The notes: generated by a model not told the origin, from the letters alone. A stretch of DNA of 64,000 nucleotides from Streptomyces sp. NBC_00271 (GCF_036178845.1 NZ_CP108070.1:4030001-4094000); one strand, 5' to 3'; shown: positions 1 to 8,661, counted from the stretch's first letter. Translations and numbers: made by a program.

Positions 1-676
1 TCGTCGCGCCGAACCGCAGCGCGGCCTCCCGGCGCGAGGCGACCGGGTCGACGGCGACGATCTCGGCGGCGCCCTTGAGGCGCGCGCCCTGGATCGCGGA
101 GATGCCGACGCCCCCGCAGCCGATCACGGCGACCGAGGAACCGGCCGCCACGTCCGCGGTGTTGAGGGCGGCGCCGAGGCCGGTCGTCACTCCGCAGCCG
201 ATGAGGGCCGCGATGTCGAAGGGCACGTCGTCCGGGATCGGCACGGCGCAGCCCGCGTCGACCACGACCTCCTCGGTGAAGGTGCCGGTCCCGGCGAAGC
301 CGAAGACGTCTTGGCCGGGGCGCCTGAAGTTGGGCGTGCCGGCGTTCATGAACCCGGCCAGGCACAGCTGGCTCTGGCCGCGCTTGCAGGCGGGACAGAC
401 GCCGCAGGCGGGCAGCCAGCAGACGACGACCCGGTCGCCGGGCTTGAGGTGGGTGACGCCCTCGCCGACCTCGACGATCTCCCCGGCGCCTTCGTGGCCG
501 GGTACGAACGGCGCGGGCTGCGGCAGTACGCCGCTCATCGCGGACAGGTCGGAGTGGCACAGGCCGGTGGCCCGTACCCGGATCCGCACCTTGCCCGGCC
601 CGAAGCCCACCGCCTCGATGTCGTCGAGGACTTCCAGCTTGTCCTGGCCTATCTCGTGCTGTACGGCTGCGCGCAT
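1..676 (-). CDS. Zinc-dependent alcohol dehydrogenase, 3' end outside window
   Basis: Only the first 225 residues are in the window; the gene runs off the left edge. The protein begins MRAAVQHEIGQDKLEV and shows the GroES-like zinc-alcohol-dehydrogenase layout: GLCHSDLS with the catalytic-zinc Cys and His, GHEGAGEIVEVG, a structural-zinc cysteine cluster (CGVCPACKRGQSQLC), then the NAD-binding GCGGVG motif near residue 200. The family oxidises alcohols to aldehydes with NAD(P)+ in the cytoplasm. ATG at 676 is preceded by GAGGGGAG. It lies 45 bp downstream of the MaoC gene on the same strand, so it probably shares the KstR-box promoter at 1661 and may handle a sterol-derived alcohol; that substrate is inference. 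Confidence 0.9.
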   Translation of the reverse strand, partial: MRAAVQHEIGQDKLEVLDDIEAVGFGPGKVRIRVRATGLCHSDLSAMSGVLPQPAPFVPGHEGAGEIVEVGEGVTHLKPGDRVVVCWLPACGVCPACKRGQSQLCLAGFMNAGTPNFRRPGQDVFGFAGTGTFTEEVVVDAGCAVPIPDDVPFDIAALIGCGVTTGLGAALNTADVAAGSSVAVIGCGGVGISAIQGARLKGAAEIVAVDPVASRREAALRFGAT

Positions 677-721
677 GGTGCGGCTCCCCTCGACAACGGG
701 CTGATCACTGACGGGCTGAGC

Positions 722-1579
722 TCAGGAGTGCGTGACGACGGTGTCGGCGAGGACCGGCGCGTCGTCCCGCTCGAGGGCGCTCACGGCCACCCGGACGCTG
801 CCTTCCTGCCGCCACATACGGATGCGCAGGGTCTCCCCCGGATACACGACCCCGGCGAAGCGCGTGGTGTACGAGCGGACGCGCGCCACGTCCCCGCCGA
901 GCAGCGTGTCGACGACCGCCTTGAGGGTCATCCCGTACGTGCACAGCCCGTGCAGGATCGGCCGGTCGAACCCGGCGAGCTTGGCGAACTCGGGGTCGGC
1001 GTGCAGCGGGTTCCAGTCGCCGGAGAGGCGGTAGAGCAGCGCCTGCTCCTCGCGGATCGGGCGCTCGACGGTCCGGTCCGGCGCACCGGCGAACTCCTCG
1101 AGGCGGGTGGAGGGGCCGCGGTCGCCGCCCCAGCCGCCCTCTCCTCGTACGAAGATCTGGGCGTCGTTCGTCCACAACGGTCCCTCGGCGTCGGCGACCT
1201 CGGTGCGCATGACCAGGACGGCCGCCTTGCCCTTGTCGTACACGGCGGCGATCCGCCCGGTGGCCAGGGCCTTGCCCTCGATGGGGATCGGGCGGTGCAC
1301 TTCGATGGTCTGGCCGCCGTGCAGGACGCGGGCGAGGTCGACGTCGACGCCGGGCATGGACAGGCCGCTGATCACCCCGGGGGAACCGGCGCCCGCGACG
1401 GTGGCGAAGCTCGGCAGGACGTGCAGCTTCGATTCGAGGGTGTAGCGCAGCTCGTCGGGATCCGTCGCCGGGACGCCCGCTCCGAGGCCGAGGTGGTAGA
1501 GCTGGACGTCCTTGCGGTCCCAGGTGATCTCACCGCTGCGGGGTTCGGCGGCGAGGGCCTTGGCGGCGTCGATGGGCAT
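722..1579 (-). CDS. MaoC-family enoyl-CoA hydratase (ChsH3/Rv3538-like)
   Basis: 285-residue double-hotdog hydratase. The start MPIDAAKALAAEPRSGEI, the DVQLYHLGLGAG segment, the RGEGGWGG stretch and the C-terminal hydratase-2 motif (LSGDWNPLHADPEFA, then GFDRPILHGLCTYG) match, from memory, M. tuberculosis Rv3538/ChsH3 (286 aa) almost end to end. That family hydrates 2-enoyl-CoA intermediates during beta-oxidation of the sterol side chain. I chose ATG at 1579 because it gives the family length and N-terminus; a longer reading to 1702 would run through the KstR box. The gene is followed by the alcohol dehydrogenase, likely as one operon. Steroid specificity is inferred from similarity and the operator. 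Confidence 0.88.
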   Translation of the reverse strand: MPIDAAKALAAEPRSGEITWDRKDVQLYHLGLGAGVPATDPDELRYTLESKLHVLPSFATVAGAGSPGVISGLSMPGVDVDLARVLHGGQTIEVHRPIPIEGKALATGRIAAVYDKGKAAVLVMRTEVADAEGPLWTNDAQIFVRGEGGWGGDRGPSTRLEEFAGAPDRTVERPIREEQALLYRLSGDWNPLHADPEFAKLAGFDRPILHGLCTYGMTLKAVVDTLLGGDVARVRSYTTRFAGVVYPGETLRIRMWRQEGSVRVAVSALERDDAPVLADTVVTHS

Positions 1580-1660
1580 GGGGCTCCTGATCAGTAGCGC
1601 GAAAGACCTCGGTGCGGCCGTCCGCACCGTCGGCCGCACCGAGGTCGACACTGGCCGATC

Positions 1661-1674
1661 TAGAACGCGTTCCA
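1661..1674. promoter_or_regulatory. KstR-type operator, perfect consensus match
   Basis: TAGAACGCGTTCCA fits the KstR consensus TNNAACNNGTTNNA at every fixed position. It lies 82 bp upstream of the MaoC start codon, where a repressor could block transcription of the MaoC-alcohol dehydrogenase operon. The consensus is established for mycobacterial and rhodococcal KstR; binding here is inferred. A kstR gene is in the same window at 22490. Confidence 0.8.
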
Positions 1675-1761
1675 GTCCGGCGACCCTTGTATAGCCCAGC
1701 ACTCGGCAGTTGTGAAGGCTCCTGACGCCCTGTCAGGTCAACGGTCCGTTCGCCCGGCCGT

Positions 1762-1826
1762 GACATTTGTCCTGCCGGAGTCCGTACAAGCGCATCTGCC
1801 GGGCGAGGGCCGCGGATTCGTACCGT
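1762..1826 (+). promoter_or_regulatory. Candidate operator and short-leader promoter of the ABC transporter operon
   Basis: GACATTTGTC (1762-1771) is a GACA-TT-TGTC palindrome 62 bp before the ABC gene. A -10-like TACCGT (1821-1826) ends 7 nt before the ATG at 1834, the spacing expected of a leaderless transcript. The palindrome could be a target of the locus's own response regulator; that is a guess from context. Confidence 0.4.
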
Positions 1827-1833
1827 CTCAGAC

Positions 1834-2745
1834 ATGACACAGACAGGTGGGACGGAGCGTGCCGTGTCCTTCACGGGGGCGGTCAAGGCGTTCGGCACGG
1901 TGCGCGCCGTGGACGGGGTGGATCTGGAGATCGGCCGCGGCGAGACGGTGGCGCTGCTGGGGCGCAACGGCGCGGGGAAGTCGACCACGATCTCCCTGCT
2001 GCTCGGCCTGAACGAGCCGGACGAGGGGACGGTCGCGCTCTTCGGCGGCCCCCCGGAGGCGGCGGTGCACGCCGGGCGGGTCGGCGCGATGCTTCAGGAG
2101 ACCCGGCCGGTGCCCCGCGCGACCGTCCGTGAGCTGGTCTCCTTCGTCGCGGGCCGCTATCCCGCGCCGCTCCCGGTCGCCGACGCGCTGGAGCTCGCGG
2201 GGATCGCGGATCTGGCGGGGCGACGCGTCGACCGGCTCTCCGGCGGGCAGGCGCAGCGGGTGCGGTTCGCGATGGCGCTCGCCGGGAACCCCGACCTGAT
2301 CGTGCTCGACGAGCCGACCGCCACGCTGGACGTGGAGGCGCGGCGCGCGTTCTGGGACTCGATGCGGTCCTATGCGCGGCGTGGCCACACCGTCCTGTTC
2401 TCCACGCACTACCTGGAGGAGGCCGACGCGCACGCCGACCGGATCCTCGTCATCGACCACGGCCGGCTCGTCGCCGACGGGACCGGCGAGCAGCTCAAGC
2501 GGGCGGTGGGCGGCAACCTGGTCTCCTTCGACCTCGCGGGCCGGGGCACCGAGGGGCTGACCCTGCTGCCCGGTGTGGTGTCGGTGGAGGTGCGCGGGGA
2601 CCGGGCCCTGCTGCGCACGGACGACTCGGACGCGACGGTGCTCGCGCTGGCCGAGCTCGGCGCGATCCGCGGCCTGGAGGTCGTCCCCGCGTCCCTGGAC
2701 GACGCGTTCTTGGCGCTCACCTCGCATGTTCTGGAGACGGTGTGA
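1834..2745 (+). CDS. ABC transporter ATP-binding protein
   Basis: 303-residue nucleotide-binding subunit. Walker A GRNGAGKST is at residues 43-51, the signature LSGGQ at 135-139 and Walker B LIVLDE at 155-160, followed by the H-loop in STHYLEEAD. The C-terminal 80 residues resemble the accessory domain of drug/lipid exporter ATPases (CcmA/DrrA-like). It powers the ABC-2 permease encoded next, whose GTG start overlaps this stop codon. Together with the kinase at 3505 and the regulator at 6610 it matches the common actinobacterial and Firmicute layout of a self-regulated exporter responding to membrane or antibiotic stress. Substrate unknown. Confidence 0.93.
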   Translation: MTQTGGTERAVSFTGAVKAFGTVRAVDGVDLEIGRGETVALLGRNGAGKSTTISLLLGLNEPDEGTVALFGGPPEAAVHAGRVGAMLQETRPVPRATVRELVSFVAGRYPAPLPVADALELAGIADLAGRRVDRLSGGQAQRVRFAMALAGNPDLIVLDEPTATLDVEARRAFWDSMRSYARRGHTVLFSTHYLEEADAHADRILVIDHGRLVADGTGEQLKRAVGGNLVSFDLAGRGTEGLTLLPGVVSVEVRGDRALLRTDDSDATVLALAELGAIRGLEVVPASLDDAFLALTSHVLETV

Positions 2746-3464
2746 TGCTGGACTATCTGCGCCTCGAAGTGCGCCGGACGCTGCGCGACGCCGGCTTCGT
2801 CATCGGCGGCATCGCGATGCCCGTGATGATGTACCTCTTGTTCACCAACCTCGGTGACGCCAGTGACGGCGGCTGGAAGACCGGTTCGATGATCGGCATG
2901 GCCGCGTACGGGGCGGTGGGCTCGGCCCTGAACACCGGCGGCGGTGTCGCCGAGGACAAGGGGATCGGCTGGCTGCGCCAGCTGCGGGTGACCCCGATGA
3001 CCCCGCGCGAGGTGGTGCTCGGGCGGACGCTGACCGGCTCGGTGACCGTGCTGCCCGCGATCGCCGCGGTGCTGGCGGCGGGCGGCCTGGTCAACGGCGT
3101 ACGGCTGGAGGTCTGGCAGTGGGCCGCGGTCGCGGTGCTGCTGTGGCTCGGCTCGACACCCTTCACCCTGCTCGGCCTCGGCAACGGCTACCGGCTCACC
3201 GCGCAGACGACCGGTGTCGCGAACATGGTGTGCAACCTGGGGCTCTCGGTGGTCGGCGGTCTGTGGTTCCCGCTGACGCTCTTCCCGGGCTGGCTCCGGT
3301 CCCTGTCCGGCTTCACGCCCACGAACCGCATCGCCCAGCTCGGCGCGTCCGTCGCCGACGGCGCCGCACCGGCGCTCGGTGCGGTGGCGGTTCTCACGGC
3401 TTGGCTACTGGCCTTCGGTTCGTACGCTGTGGTCTCGTACCGCAGGGCCGCGCGGACCATCTGA
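2742..3464 (+). CDS. ABC-2 type transporter permease
   Basis: 240-residue polytopic membrane protein with about six hydrophobic segments, the membrane partner of the ATPase at 1834. It starts at GTG 2742 (GTG ATG CTG), overlapping the ATPase stop by four bases, so the two are translationally coupled. The stretch DKGIGWLRQLRVTPMTP is the cytoplasmic coupling region typical of ABC-2 exporters. It forms the efflux channel; the exported compound cannot be read from the sequence. Confidence 0.92.
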   Translation: MMLDYLRLEVRRTLRDAGFVIGGIAMPVMMYLLFTNLGDASDGGWKTGSMIGMAAYGAVGSALNTGGGVAEDKGIGWLRQLRVTPMTPREVVLGRTLTGSVTVLPAIAAVLAAGGLVNGVRLEVWQWAAVAVLLWLGSTPFTLLGLGNGYRLTAQTTGVANMVCNLGLSVVGGLWFPLTLFPGWLRSLSGFTPTNRIAQLGASVADGAAPALGAVAVLTAWLLAFGSYAVVSYRRAARTI

Positions 3465-3504
3465 AGCAGACCTGAAGCAGGCCGTCCGAAGGGGGAGCGG
3501 GGAC

Positions 3505-4800
3505 ATGTCCTGGATACGAGAGGTCACCTGTCAGGTGAAGGGGTGGCGGGTGGCGCGGGCGCGCTGGCGGGCCGACATGGAACGCTTCAAGGTCGAGCAG
3601 CGGGCCGCCCGCAAGGGTGGGAAGTGGCCCGAGAACCCGGGCCCGCCGCCCACCGGCTTCGCGCTGCTGCCGTGGCTGCTGATGGGGATGGGCTCCTTCT
3701 CCAACCTCCTCCAGGGCGAGACCCCCAACCCCTGGATCGGCGGCCTGGGTCTGTTCACCTTCAACTCCCTCTACATCTATGTGACGTTCCGCTCCTTCGT
3801 GAAAGAGGCCCGCGAGGCCCGCTCCACCAAGGTGGCGCTCGTCCTGATGGGCCTGGTCACCTGTGGGCTGGCCCTGGGGTACGGCGGCAGCTGGCTGTAC
3901 TTCTTCCCGCTGCTGGGCCTGGCCACCGGCGCGGCGCTGCGGGGCCCGCGGGTCGGTCAGATCGGCCTCGGTCTGACCGCGCTCGCGGCGGCGGTCTCCT
4001 TCTTCCGCGCGGGCTGGGACGCGGTGAACGTCGCGTACGGCACCTTCCTGTCCACCATGGTGACGGCGGCGATCCTCTCCCTCTCCGAAGCGGTACGGGA
4101 ACTGCGCGCCGCCCGCGAGGAGCTGGCCCGCCGCGCCGTCGAGAAGGAACGCCTGCGCTTCTCCCGCGACCTGCACGACCTGCTCGGCCACACGCTCTCC
4201 GTCATCGTGGTGAAGTCGGAGGCGGCCCGCCGGCTGGCCCCGCGCGACCTGGACGCGGCCCTCACCCAGATCACGGACATCGAGTCCGTGGGCCGGCAGG
4301 CGCTGACCGAGATCCGCGAGGCGGTGACCGGCTACCGCGAGGGCAGCCTCACCACGGAACTGGACCGGGCCCGCTCCGCCCTGTCCGCGGCGAGCGTCGA
4401 CCCCGTGGTCCGCCAGTCCGGCGCCCCGCTGACCCCGCAGAACGAGGCCCTGCTGGGCTGGGTGGTCCGGGAGGCGGTGACCAACGTCGTACGGCACAGC
4501 GGCGCGACCCGCTGCGAGATCACCGTCGAGGGCGTACCGAACGGTCAGGTCCGCCTGACCGTCACGGACGACGGCACCGGCACGGGCGCCTCCGCGACCG
4601 GCCTTGCCGAGGGCATCGGTGGCACCGGTCTGAAGGGCCTGACGGAACGCCTCGCGGCGGCGGGCGGGTCGCTCAGGGCCGGCCCGTCACCACGCGGCGG
4701 CTTCACGGTCACCGCCGAACTCCCGGTGGAGGCGGCAGACTTGGCGTCCGCGGCGGACTTGGCGTCCTCTTCGGTGGCTACGGCGCCCAGGGAGCCGTGA
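3505..4800 (+). CDS. Sensor histidine kinase, DesK/NarL class
   Basis: 431-residue kinase with four to five membrane segments in residues 50-200, a short coiled stretch, then a HisKA_3 dimerisation domain whose phospho-acceptor is His224 in FSRDLHDLLGHTLS. The HATPase domain has its N-box at VREAVTNVVRHS (Asn327, His331) and a DDGTGTG G-box. ATG 3505 is chosen because GGGGGAGCGGGG precedes it and upstream in-frame sequence overlaps the permease. It should phosphorylate the LuxR-type regulator at 6610, normally the next gene but here separated by an arabinofuranosidase gene. Its 3' end overlaps that convergent gene by 23 bp. Confidence 0.92.
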   Translation: MSWIREVTCQVKGWRVARARWRADMERFKVEQRAARKGGKWPENPGPPPTGFALLPWLLMGMGSFSNLLQGETPNPWIGGLGLFTFNSLYIYVTFRSFVKEAREARSTKVALVLMGLVTCGLALGYGGSWLYFFPLLGLATGAALRGPRVGQIGLGLTALAAAVSFFRAGWDAVNVAYGTFLSTMVTAAILSLSEAVRELRAAREELARRAVEKERLRFSRDLHDLLGHTLSVIVVKSEAARRLAPRDLDAALTQITDIESVGRQALTEIREAVTGYREGSLTTELDRARSALSAASVDPVVRQSGAPLTPQNEALLGWVVREAVTNVVRHSGATRCEITVEGVPNGQVRLTVTDDGTGTGASATGLAEGIGGTGLKGLTERLAAAGGSLRAGPSPRGGFTVTAELPVEAADLASAADLASSSVATAPREP

Positions 4801-6328
4801 CCGCCCAGCTCACGTCGTCCGTCCACGAGGTGGCGCTGTCGAAGGCGTTCGAGCCGCCGTCACTCGCTATGTAGACGTTGTAGTTGTAGTGCCGGAGGTA
4901 TCTCGTCGGGTAGTTGTACGAAGCGAACGAGGTCCCCGTCCCGCTCTTGCCGGTCCCGGCGCAGAACGTGGCGTCCTGTCTGAACTGCGTGGTGCCGACC
5001 ATGGGTTGTCGGTAGAGCTGGTAGTTGTAGTGCCGCAGGAAGTCGCCCGGGTAGTTCCGTGACTCGAAGGAGTAGCAGGAGCTGTCGGCGAGGCCCCTGC
5101 GGACGATCCAGGTGGCGTCGCCCTTGTCGAGCGACGAACTGCTCGACGTGATGGCCGAGATGACCGCCGCGTTGTTCTGGTGGCGGATGTAGTCGGCCGT
5201 GCAGCACGAGGTGGTCGCGCGCAGCGAGATCTCGGACCCGGCCGTCAGCGAGCCGGTGCTGCCGGTCGCACCGCCGTAGCCGACGGAGACGATGTCGGCC
5301 TGGACGGAGTCGTCGGCGGCGTCCGTCGGAATGCCCGAGGTCATGACGCCCTCGAAGAAGGACCCGATGGAGCCGTTGCTGTTGTCGCCGCCGGTGCCCA
5401 GGACGATCGCGCCCTCCTGATGCATGGGCGAGTAACCACTGGTGGTGGGTTCACCCCCGGAATAAGTGGTCGTGAGACCGCCCGATTGGGCGTTGCCGTA
5501 TTTCAGCGCGAAATGGTTCTGACCGTTGTTCTTCAGCAAAGCGGTCACGAACGGCATCGACCCGGTGCCGGTGTTCGACGTGTTCTTGCTGTAGCCGGAG
5601 TCCGACTGGAACAGTCCGTTCTCCAGATCGGCCTGCACCCAGGGGCCCTGGCCGTAACAGGGCGAGAACCAGCACTCGGTGCCGAAGTTGATCGCGTCCA
5701 TGTGGCCGTTGCCGGTGTCCTGGTTGTTGGTCTCGGCGTTGCCGTAGTCGAAGCAGCAGCTGCCGTTCACATGGGTGCCGGAGGTCACCATGTACATCCC
5801 CTCGGCCGCCCCGTTGGTGGCCACGCCCGAGGTGGAGTTGTCCCGGTAGCCCATGCCGGCCGAGATCTCCAGGCCGTAGACCTGGTGGCCGCCGACGGTC
5901 ACCGGCAGCGCGTCCGCGGGCGCCCCGACATCGGCCGCGCCCGCCCCGCCCGCGCCCTCGACGGTGAGGTCGTTGTGGCGCGCGGACTGGTCGTAGATCT
6001 TGGTGATGATGCAGGTGGTGCCGGAGCAGAAGGAGTCCTGTGCCGCCGCGTTCGCGTACCCGCCGGCCGCCAGGAGACCGATGTTCGCGGTGGCGCTGTC
6101 GGAGGCGCGCTGCACCTGGTAGAGCGAGCCGTTGTACGACGAGTAGAGCGCTCTGACGAGGCTGTGCGCGGCGACACAGGGTGTGCCCGCGGCGGCGTAG
6201 ACGTCACAGGGCAGCGATCCCGCGGCGGTGGCCGCCGGGGTGCCGACGGCGAGCGCGACGACGGCCGCCAGCACCGACAGCACGGCCAATACGGCGCTTC
6301 TCGGGCGCGACGATCTTGGTAACACCAT
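4778..6328 (-). CDS. Secreted GH54 alpha-L-arabinofuranosidase with CBM42 domain
   Basis: 516 residues. A signal peptide (RRPS-type basic start, hydrophobic core, cleavage near residue 36 after ATAA) is followed by a GH54 catalytic domain to about residue 370. The vicinal cysteines and nucleophile region read SCCFDYGNAETNN, and NFGTECWFSPCYGQGP is also typical. The C-terminal third is an arabinose-binding AbfB/CBM42 domain with repeated SRNYPGDFLRHYNYQLY and YNYPTRYLRHYNYNVY motifs. The enzyme releases arabinofuranose from arabinan and arabinoxylan outside the cell. It sits on the minus strand between a sensor kinase and its regulator, with three 23-bp repeats upstream that look like its operator. 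Confidence 0.93.
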   Translation of the reverse strand: MVLPRSSRPRSAVLAVLSVLAAVVALAVGTPAATAAGSLPCDVYAAAGTPCVAAHSLVRALYSSYNGSLYQVQRASDSATANIGLLAAGGYANAAAQDSFCSGTTCIITKIYDQSARHNDLTVEGAGGAGAADVGAPADALPVTVGGHQVYGLEISAGMGYRDNSTSGVATNGAAEGMYMVTSGTHVNGSCCFDYGNAETNNQDTGNGHMDAINFGTECWFSPCYGQGPWVQADLENGLFQSDSGYSKNTSNTGTGSMPFVTALLKNNGQNHFALKYGNAQSGGLTTTYSGGEPTTSGYSPMHQEGAIVLGTGGDNSNGSIGSFFEGVMTSGIPTDAADDSVQADIVSVGYGGATGSTGSLTAGSEISLRATTSCCTADYIRHQNNAAVISAITSSSSSLDKGDATWIVRRGLADSSCYSFESRNYPGDFLRHYNYQLYRQPMVGTTQFRQDATFCAGTGKSGTGTSFASYNYPTRYLRHYNYNVYIASDGGSNAFDSATSWTDDVSWAVTAPWAP

Positions 6329-6363
6329 GCACCTCTTCCGTTCCTGGTAGGACAGTGCGGGTG

Positions 6364-6432
6364 CCCGGTCGAAATACCGGACATTGTTCGATCGAAATAC
6401 CGAACCATTCCCGGTCGAAATGCCGAACGTTT
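6364..6432. repeat. Three 23-bp direct repeats upstream of the arabinofuranosidase gene
   Basis: The core TCGAAATACCGGAC occurs at 6369-6382, with variants TCGAAATACCGAAC at 6392-6405 and TCGAAATGCCGAAC at 6415-6428. Spacing is exactly 23 bp each time, so contiguous 23-bp units run from 6364 to 6432. The array ends 36 bp before the arabinofuranosidase start. Helically phased direct repeats at this position suggest operator half-sites for a regulator that binds in tandem, for example AraC-like. The regulator is not identified. Confidence 0.85.
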
Positions 6433-6609
6433 GCGAATATCGACTCGACACAGGAACGGCAAAGGCGATCGCGGAATGTCGAGGCGATTGTTTGCCCGGA
6501 GTCAAGGGCCGTCAAGACGCGCGGAGTCGAACCATGGAGAGTTTTTAACGACCGGCGAAGTGCGCACCACGACGGGTCACATGCCTTCCCCCGCCTTACG
6601 CTGGGCCCC

Positions 6610-7251
6610 GTGAACGAGATGCCCCGGGACCACCGGCCCACGAAGTCCGTGCGTGTCCTGCTTGCCGAGGATCAGGGAATGATGCGGGGCGCGCTCGCCC
6701 TGTTGCTGGGGATGGAGCCGGACATCGAGGTCGTCGCCCAGGTCGCGGCGGGCGACGCCATCGTGGACGCGGCGCTGACGCACCGCCCGGACGTGGCCCT
6801 GCTGGACATCGAGCTGCCCGGGATGAGCGGCCTGGACGCCGCCGCCGTACTGCGCGAAGAGGCGCCCGACTGCCGGGTGTTGATCCTCACCACCTTCGGT
6901 CGGCCCGGGTATCTGCGGCGCGCGATGGAGGCGGGCGCCGCCGGGTTCCTGGTCAAGGACGGCCCCGTGGAGGACCTCGCCGAGGCGATCCGGCGAGTGC
7001 TGACCGGCGAGACGGTCATCGACCCGGCGCTCGCCGCCGCCGCGTTGAGCGCCGGGCCCAATCCGCTCACCGCCCGTGAGTGCGACGTCCTGAAGGCCTC
7101 GGTGGACGGCGCCACCGTCGCCGACATCGCCTCCAAGCTCCACCTCTCCGAGTCGACCGTCCGCAACTACCTTTCCTCCGCGATCGGCAAGACGAGCACC
7201 CGCAACCGCATGGAGGCGATGCGGGAGGCCCGCCAACAGGGCTGGCTGTGA
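6610..7251 (+). CDS. Response regulator, NarL/LuxR family
   Basis: 213 residues: a receiver domain with acidic pocket AEDQ (residues 19-22), phospho-acceptor Asp66 in VALLDIELPGM and the conserved KDGPVEDL lysine, then a LuxR-type helix-turn-helix over about residues 150-210. GTG 6610 is preferred: TACGCT, a -10-like hexamer, ends 7 bp upstream and no ribosome-binding site is visible, as for a leaderless message; ATG 6619 is the alternative. It is the natural partner of the kinase at 3505 and probably controls the ABC operon at 1834. Confidence 0.9.
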   Translation: MNEMPRDHRPTKSVRVLLAEDQGMMRGALALLLGMEPDIEVVAQVAAGDAIVDAALTHRPDVALLDIELPGMSGLDAAAVLREEAPDCRVLILTTFGRPGYLRRAMEAGAAGFLVKDGPVEDLAEAIRRVLTGETVIDPALAAAALSAGPNPLTARECDVLKASVDGATVADIASKLHLSESTVRNYLSSAIGKTSTRNRMEAMREARQQGWL

Positions 7252-7285
7252 CCGCCGGCCGCCCGGCTCACCGCGCGCGAATCTC

Positions 7286-8125
7286 CTACTTCGTCACCGC
7301 CACCGCCTTGAAGGTCCTTCCCTCCGGTCCCAGGCACACGAACCAGTCGGACCGGGAACCGTCCGCCGGGCGGATCGCATCCTCGAAGTCCCCGACGATG
7401 CCCGTGCCCGGGGCGGGCCTCGACGCCGCGGTCGTCGTGCCGTCGTCCCAGGTGCAGGTGACCTCCTGGGCGGTCGTGGCGATCTGACCGACCACGAGCC
7501 GCTGGTCGGTCCCGCTCGTCGCCGTCCTGCTGGTATCCAAGGGCATCGCGCCGGACTTGAGGTCCGTGCCCGCCATGGTGTCTCCCTTCTCGAACGCCCC
7601 CAGCAACTTGATCGACGTCTTGTCGTCCAAGGTCAGGCGGACGAAGTACGAGCTCTTGCCGATGAGCTCGGAGGCATTGCGCACGTTCACCCACGGCTTG
7701 CCGAGCCCGGACTCGGTCATCGCGTCCAGTTGCCCCTGCGCCTCCGCCTTGTTCCGGGGCGCTCCCCAGACGTCGATGACGACCTTCCACTTCTTGCCGT
7801 GCTCGGTTCCCCTCGCCAGGTCGCTGCGCTGCGGCTCGTACAGATGCCGCTCGTCGCTCACCGGCGGCCGCGTCGCCGCCGGCGCGACCTTCTGCGCGTC
7901 GCCGCCCGTCACCCCGGCCAGTGCCAACGTCCCCGTCGAACCGGCGATCACCAGCGCCGCCGCTGCCGCCAGTGCCCAGCGGCGGGCCTTGCGGCGGCGG
8001 CCACCGCGGACCACCGCCTGGTAGGGGGCTATGCCGATCTCCGCCTCGTCCGCGGCCTCGGCCAGCAGGAAGGCGATGTCCCTGTGTGTCATGTCGTGGT
8101 TCGTCTCCCGGTCCGCGCTCATCAC
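7286..8125 (-). CDS. Membrane-anchored partner of the ECF sigma factor, hypothetical
   Basis: 279 residues. The first 60 form a basic cytoplasmic segment (RGGRRRKARRW), followed by one transmembrane helix near residues 50-70 and an extracytoplasmic domain of about 200 residues without a recognised motif. Its GTG start overlaps the sigma-factor stop (GTGA), so it is co-translated. This arrangement suggests an anti-sigma or signal-receiving partner, but no zinc-binding ZAS motif (HxxxCxxC) is present, so the anti-sigma role is only inferred. An alternative start is the ATG one codon later. Confidence 0.75.
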   Translation of the reverse strand: MMSADRETNHDMTHRDIAFLLAEAADEAEIGIAPYQAVVRGGRRRKARRWALAAAAALVIAGSTGTLALAGVTGGDAQKVAPAATRPPVSDERHLYEPQRSDLARGTEHGKKWKVVIDVWGAPRNKAEAQGQLDAMTESGLGKPWVNVRNASELIGKSSYFVRLTLDDKTSIKLLGAFEKGDTMAGTDLKSGAMPLDTSRTATSGTDQRLVVGQIATTAQEVTCTWDDGTTTAASRPAPGTGIVGDFEDAIRPADGSRSDWFVCLGPEGRTFKAVAVTK

Positions 8126-8661
8126 TTCCGCCCTCCGTGCGTCACCATGTCCGCCAGGCCCGGTATGGCGCGCAGCTTCGAGATCCCCTTCGCCGCGTTG
8201 CTCTTCACCGCGCCCACCGAACAGCCCATCGCCTCCGCCGCCTGGCTCTCGCTCAGGTCCTCCCAGTACCGCAGGACCACCGCCTCGCGCTGGCGCGGCG
8301 GCAGTTGGACGAGCGCCGTCAGCAGGGCGCTGCGGTCGTCGGCCTGGGCGATCCGGTCACCTTGGTCGGGCAGCTCGTGCGTGAGCCCCGAGTCGTCCTT
8401 CGGCGCCAGGAACTCCTTGAGCCTTCTGCGGTGTTTCCGGGCATGCGCGTTGATCATCACGCGCCGTACGTAGGCCTCCGGATCGTCGGCCGCGCCGACC
8501 CTGCGCCAGGCCACATAGACCTGCTCCAGCGTCGTCTGGACCAGGTCCTCGGCGGCGTGCTGCTCCCCCGTAAGGAGAAATGCCGTACGCATCAACCGCG
8601 GCCAGCGGCCGATGACAAAGCGCTGGAACTCCTCGTCCCGAGCCTGCTTCCGATCCCCCAT
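8122..8661 (-). CDS. RNA polymerase sigma factor, SigE-like ECF family
   Basis: 179 residues with region 2 (GEQHAAEDLVQTTLEQVYVAW, then DDPEAYVRRVMINAH) and region 4 (LPPRQREAVVLRYWEDLSE, SVGAVKSNAAKG). Architecture and length fit the SigE-type ECF sigma factors common in streptomycetes, which direct RNA polymerase to stress or envelope promoters. ATG 8661 lies 6-7 bp after AGGAGGT; a GTG two codons earlier overlaps that ribosome-binding site and is unlikely. It is the first gene of a two-gene unit with the membrane protein at 7286. Confidence 0.9.
   Translation of the reverse strand: MGDRKQARDEEFQRFVIGRWPRLMRTAFLLTGEQHAAEDLVQTTLEQVYVAWRRVGAADDPEAYVRRVMINAHARKHRRRLKEFLAPKDDSGLTHELPDQGDRIAQADDRSALLTALVQLPPRQREAVVLRYWEDLSESQAAEAMGCSVGAVKSNAAKGISKLRAIPGLADMVTHGGRK

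Noticed and set aside
311..1597. 428-residue plus-strand frame across the dehydrogenase and MaoC genes
   Set aside because: Antisense shadow of two well-supported genes with no domain.
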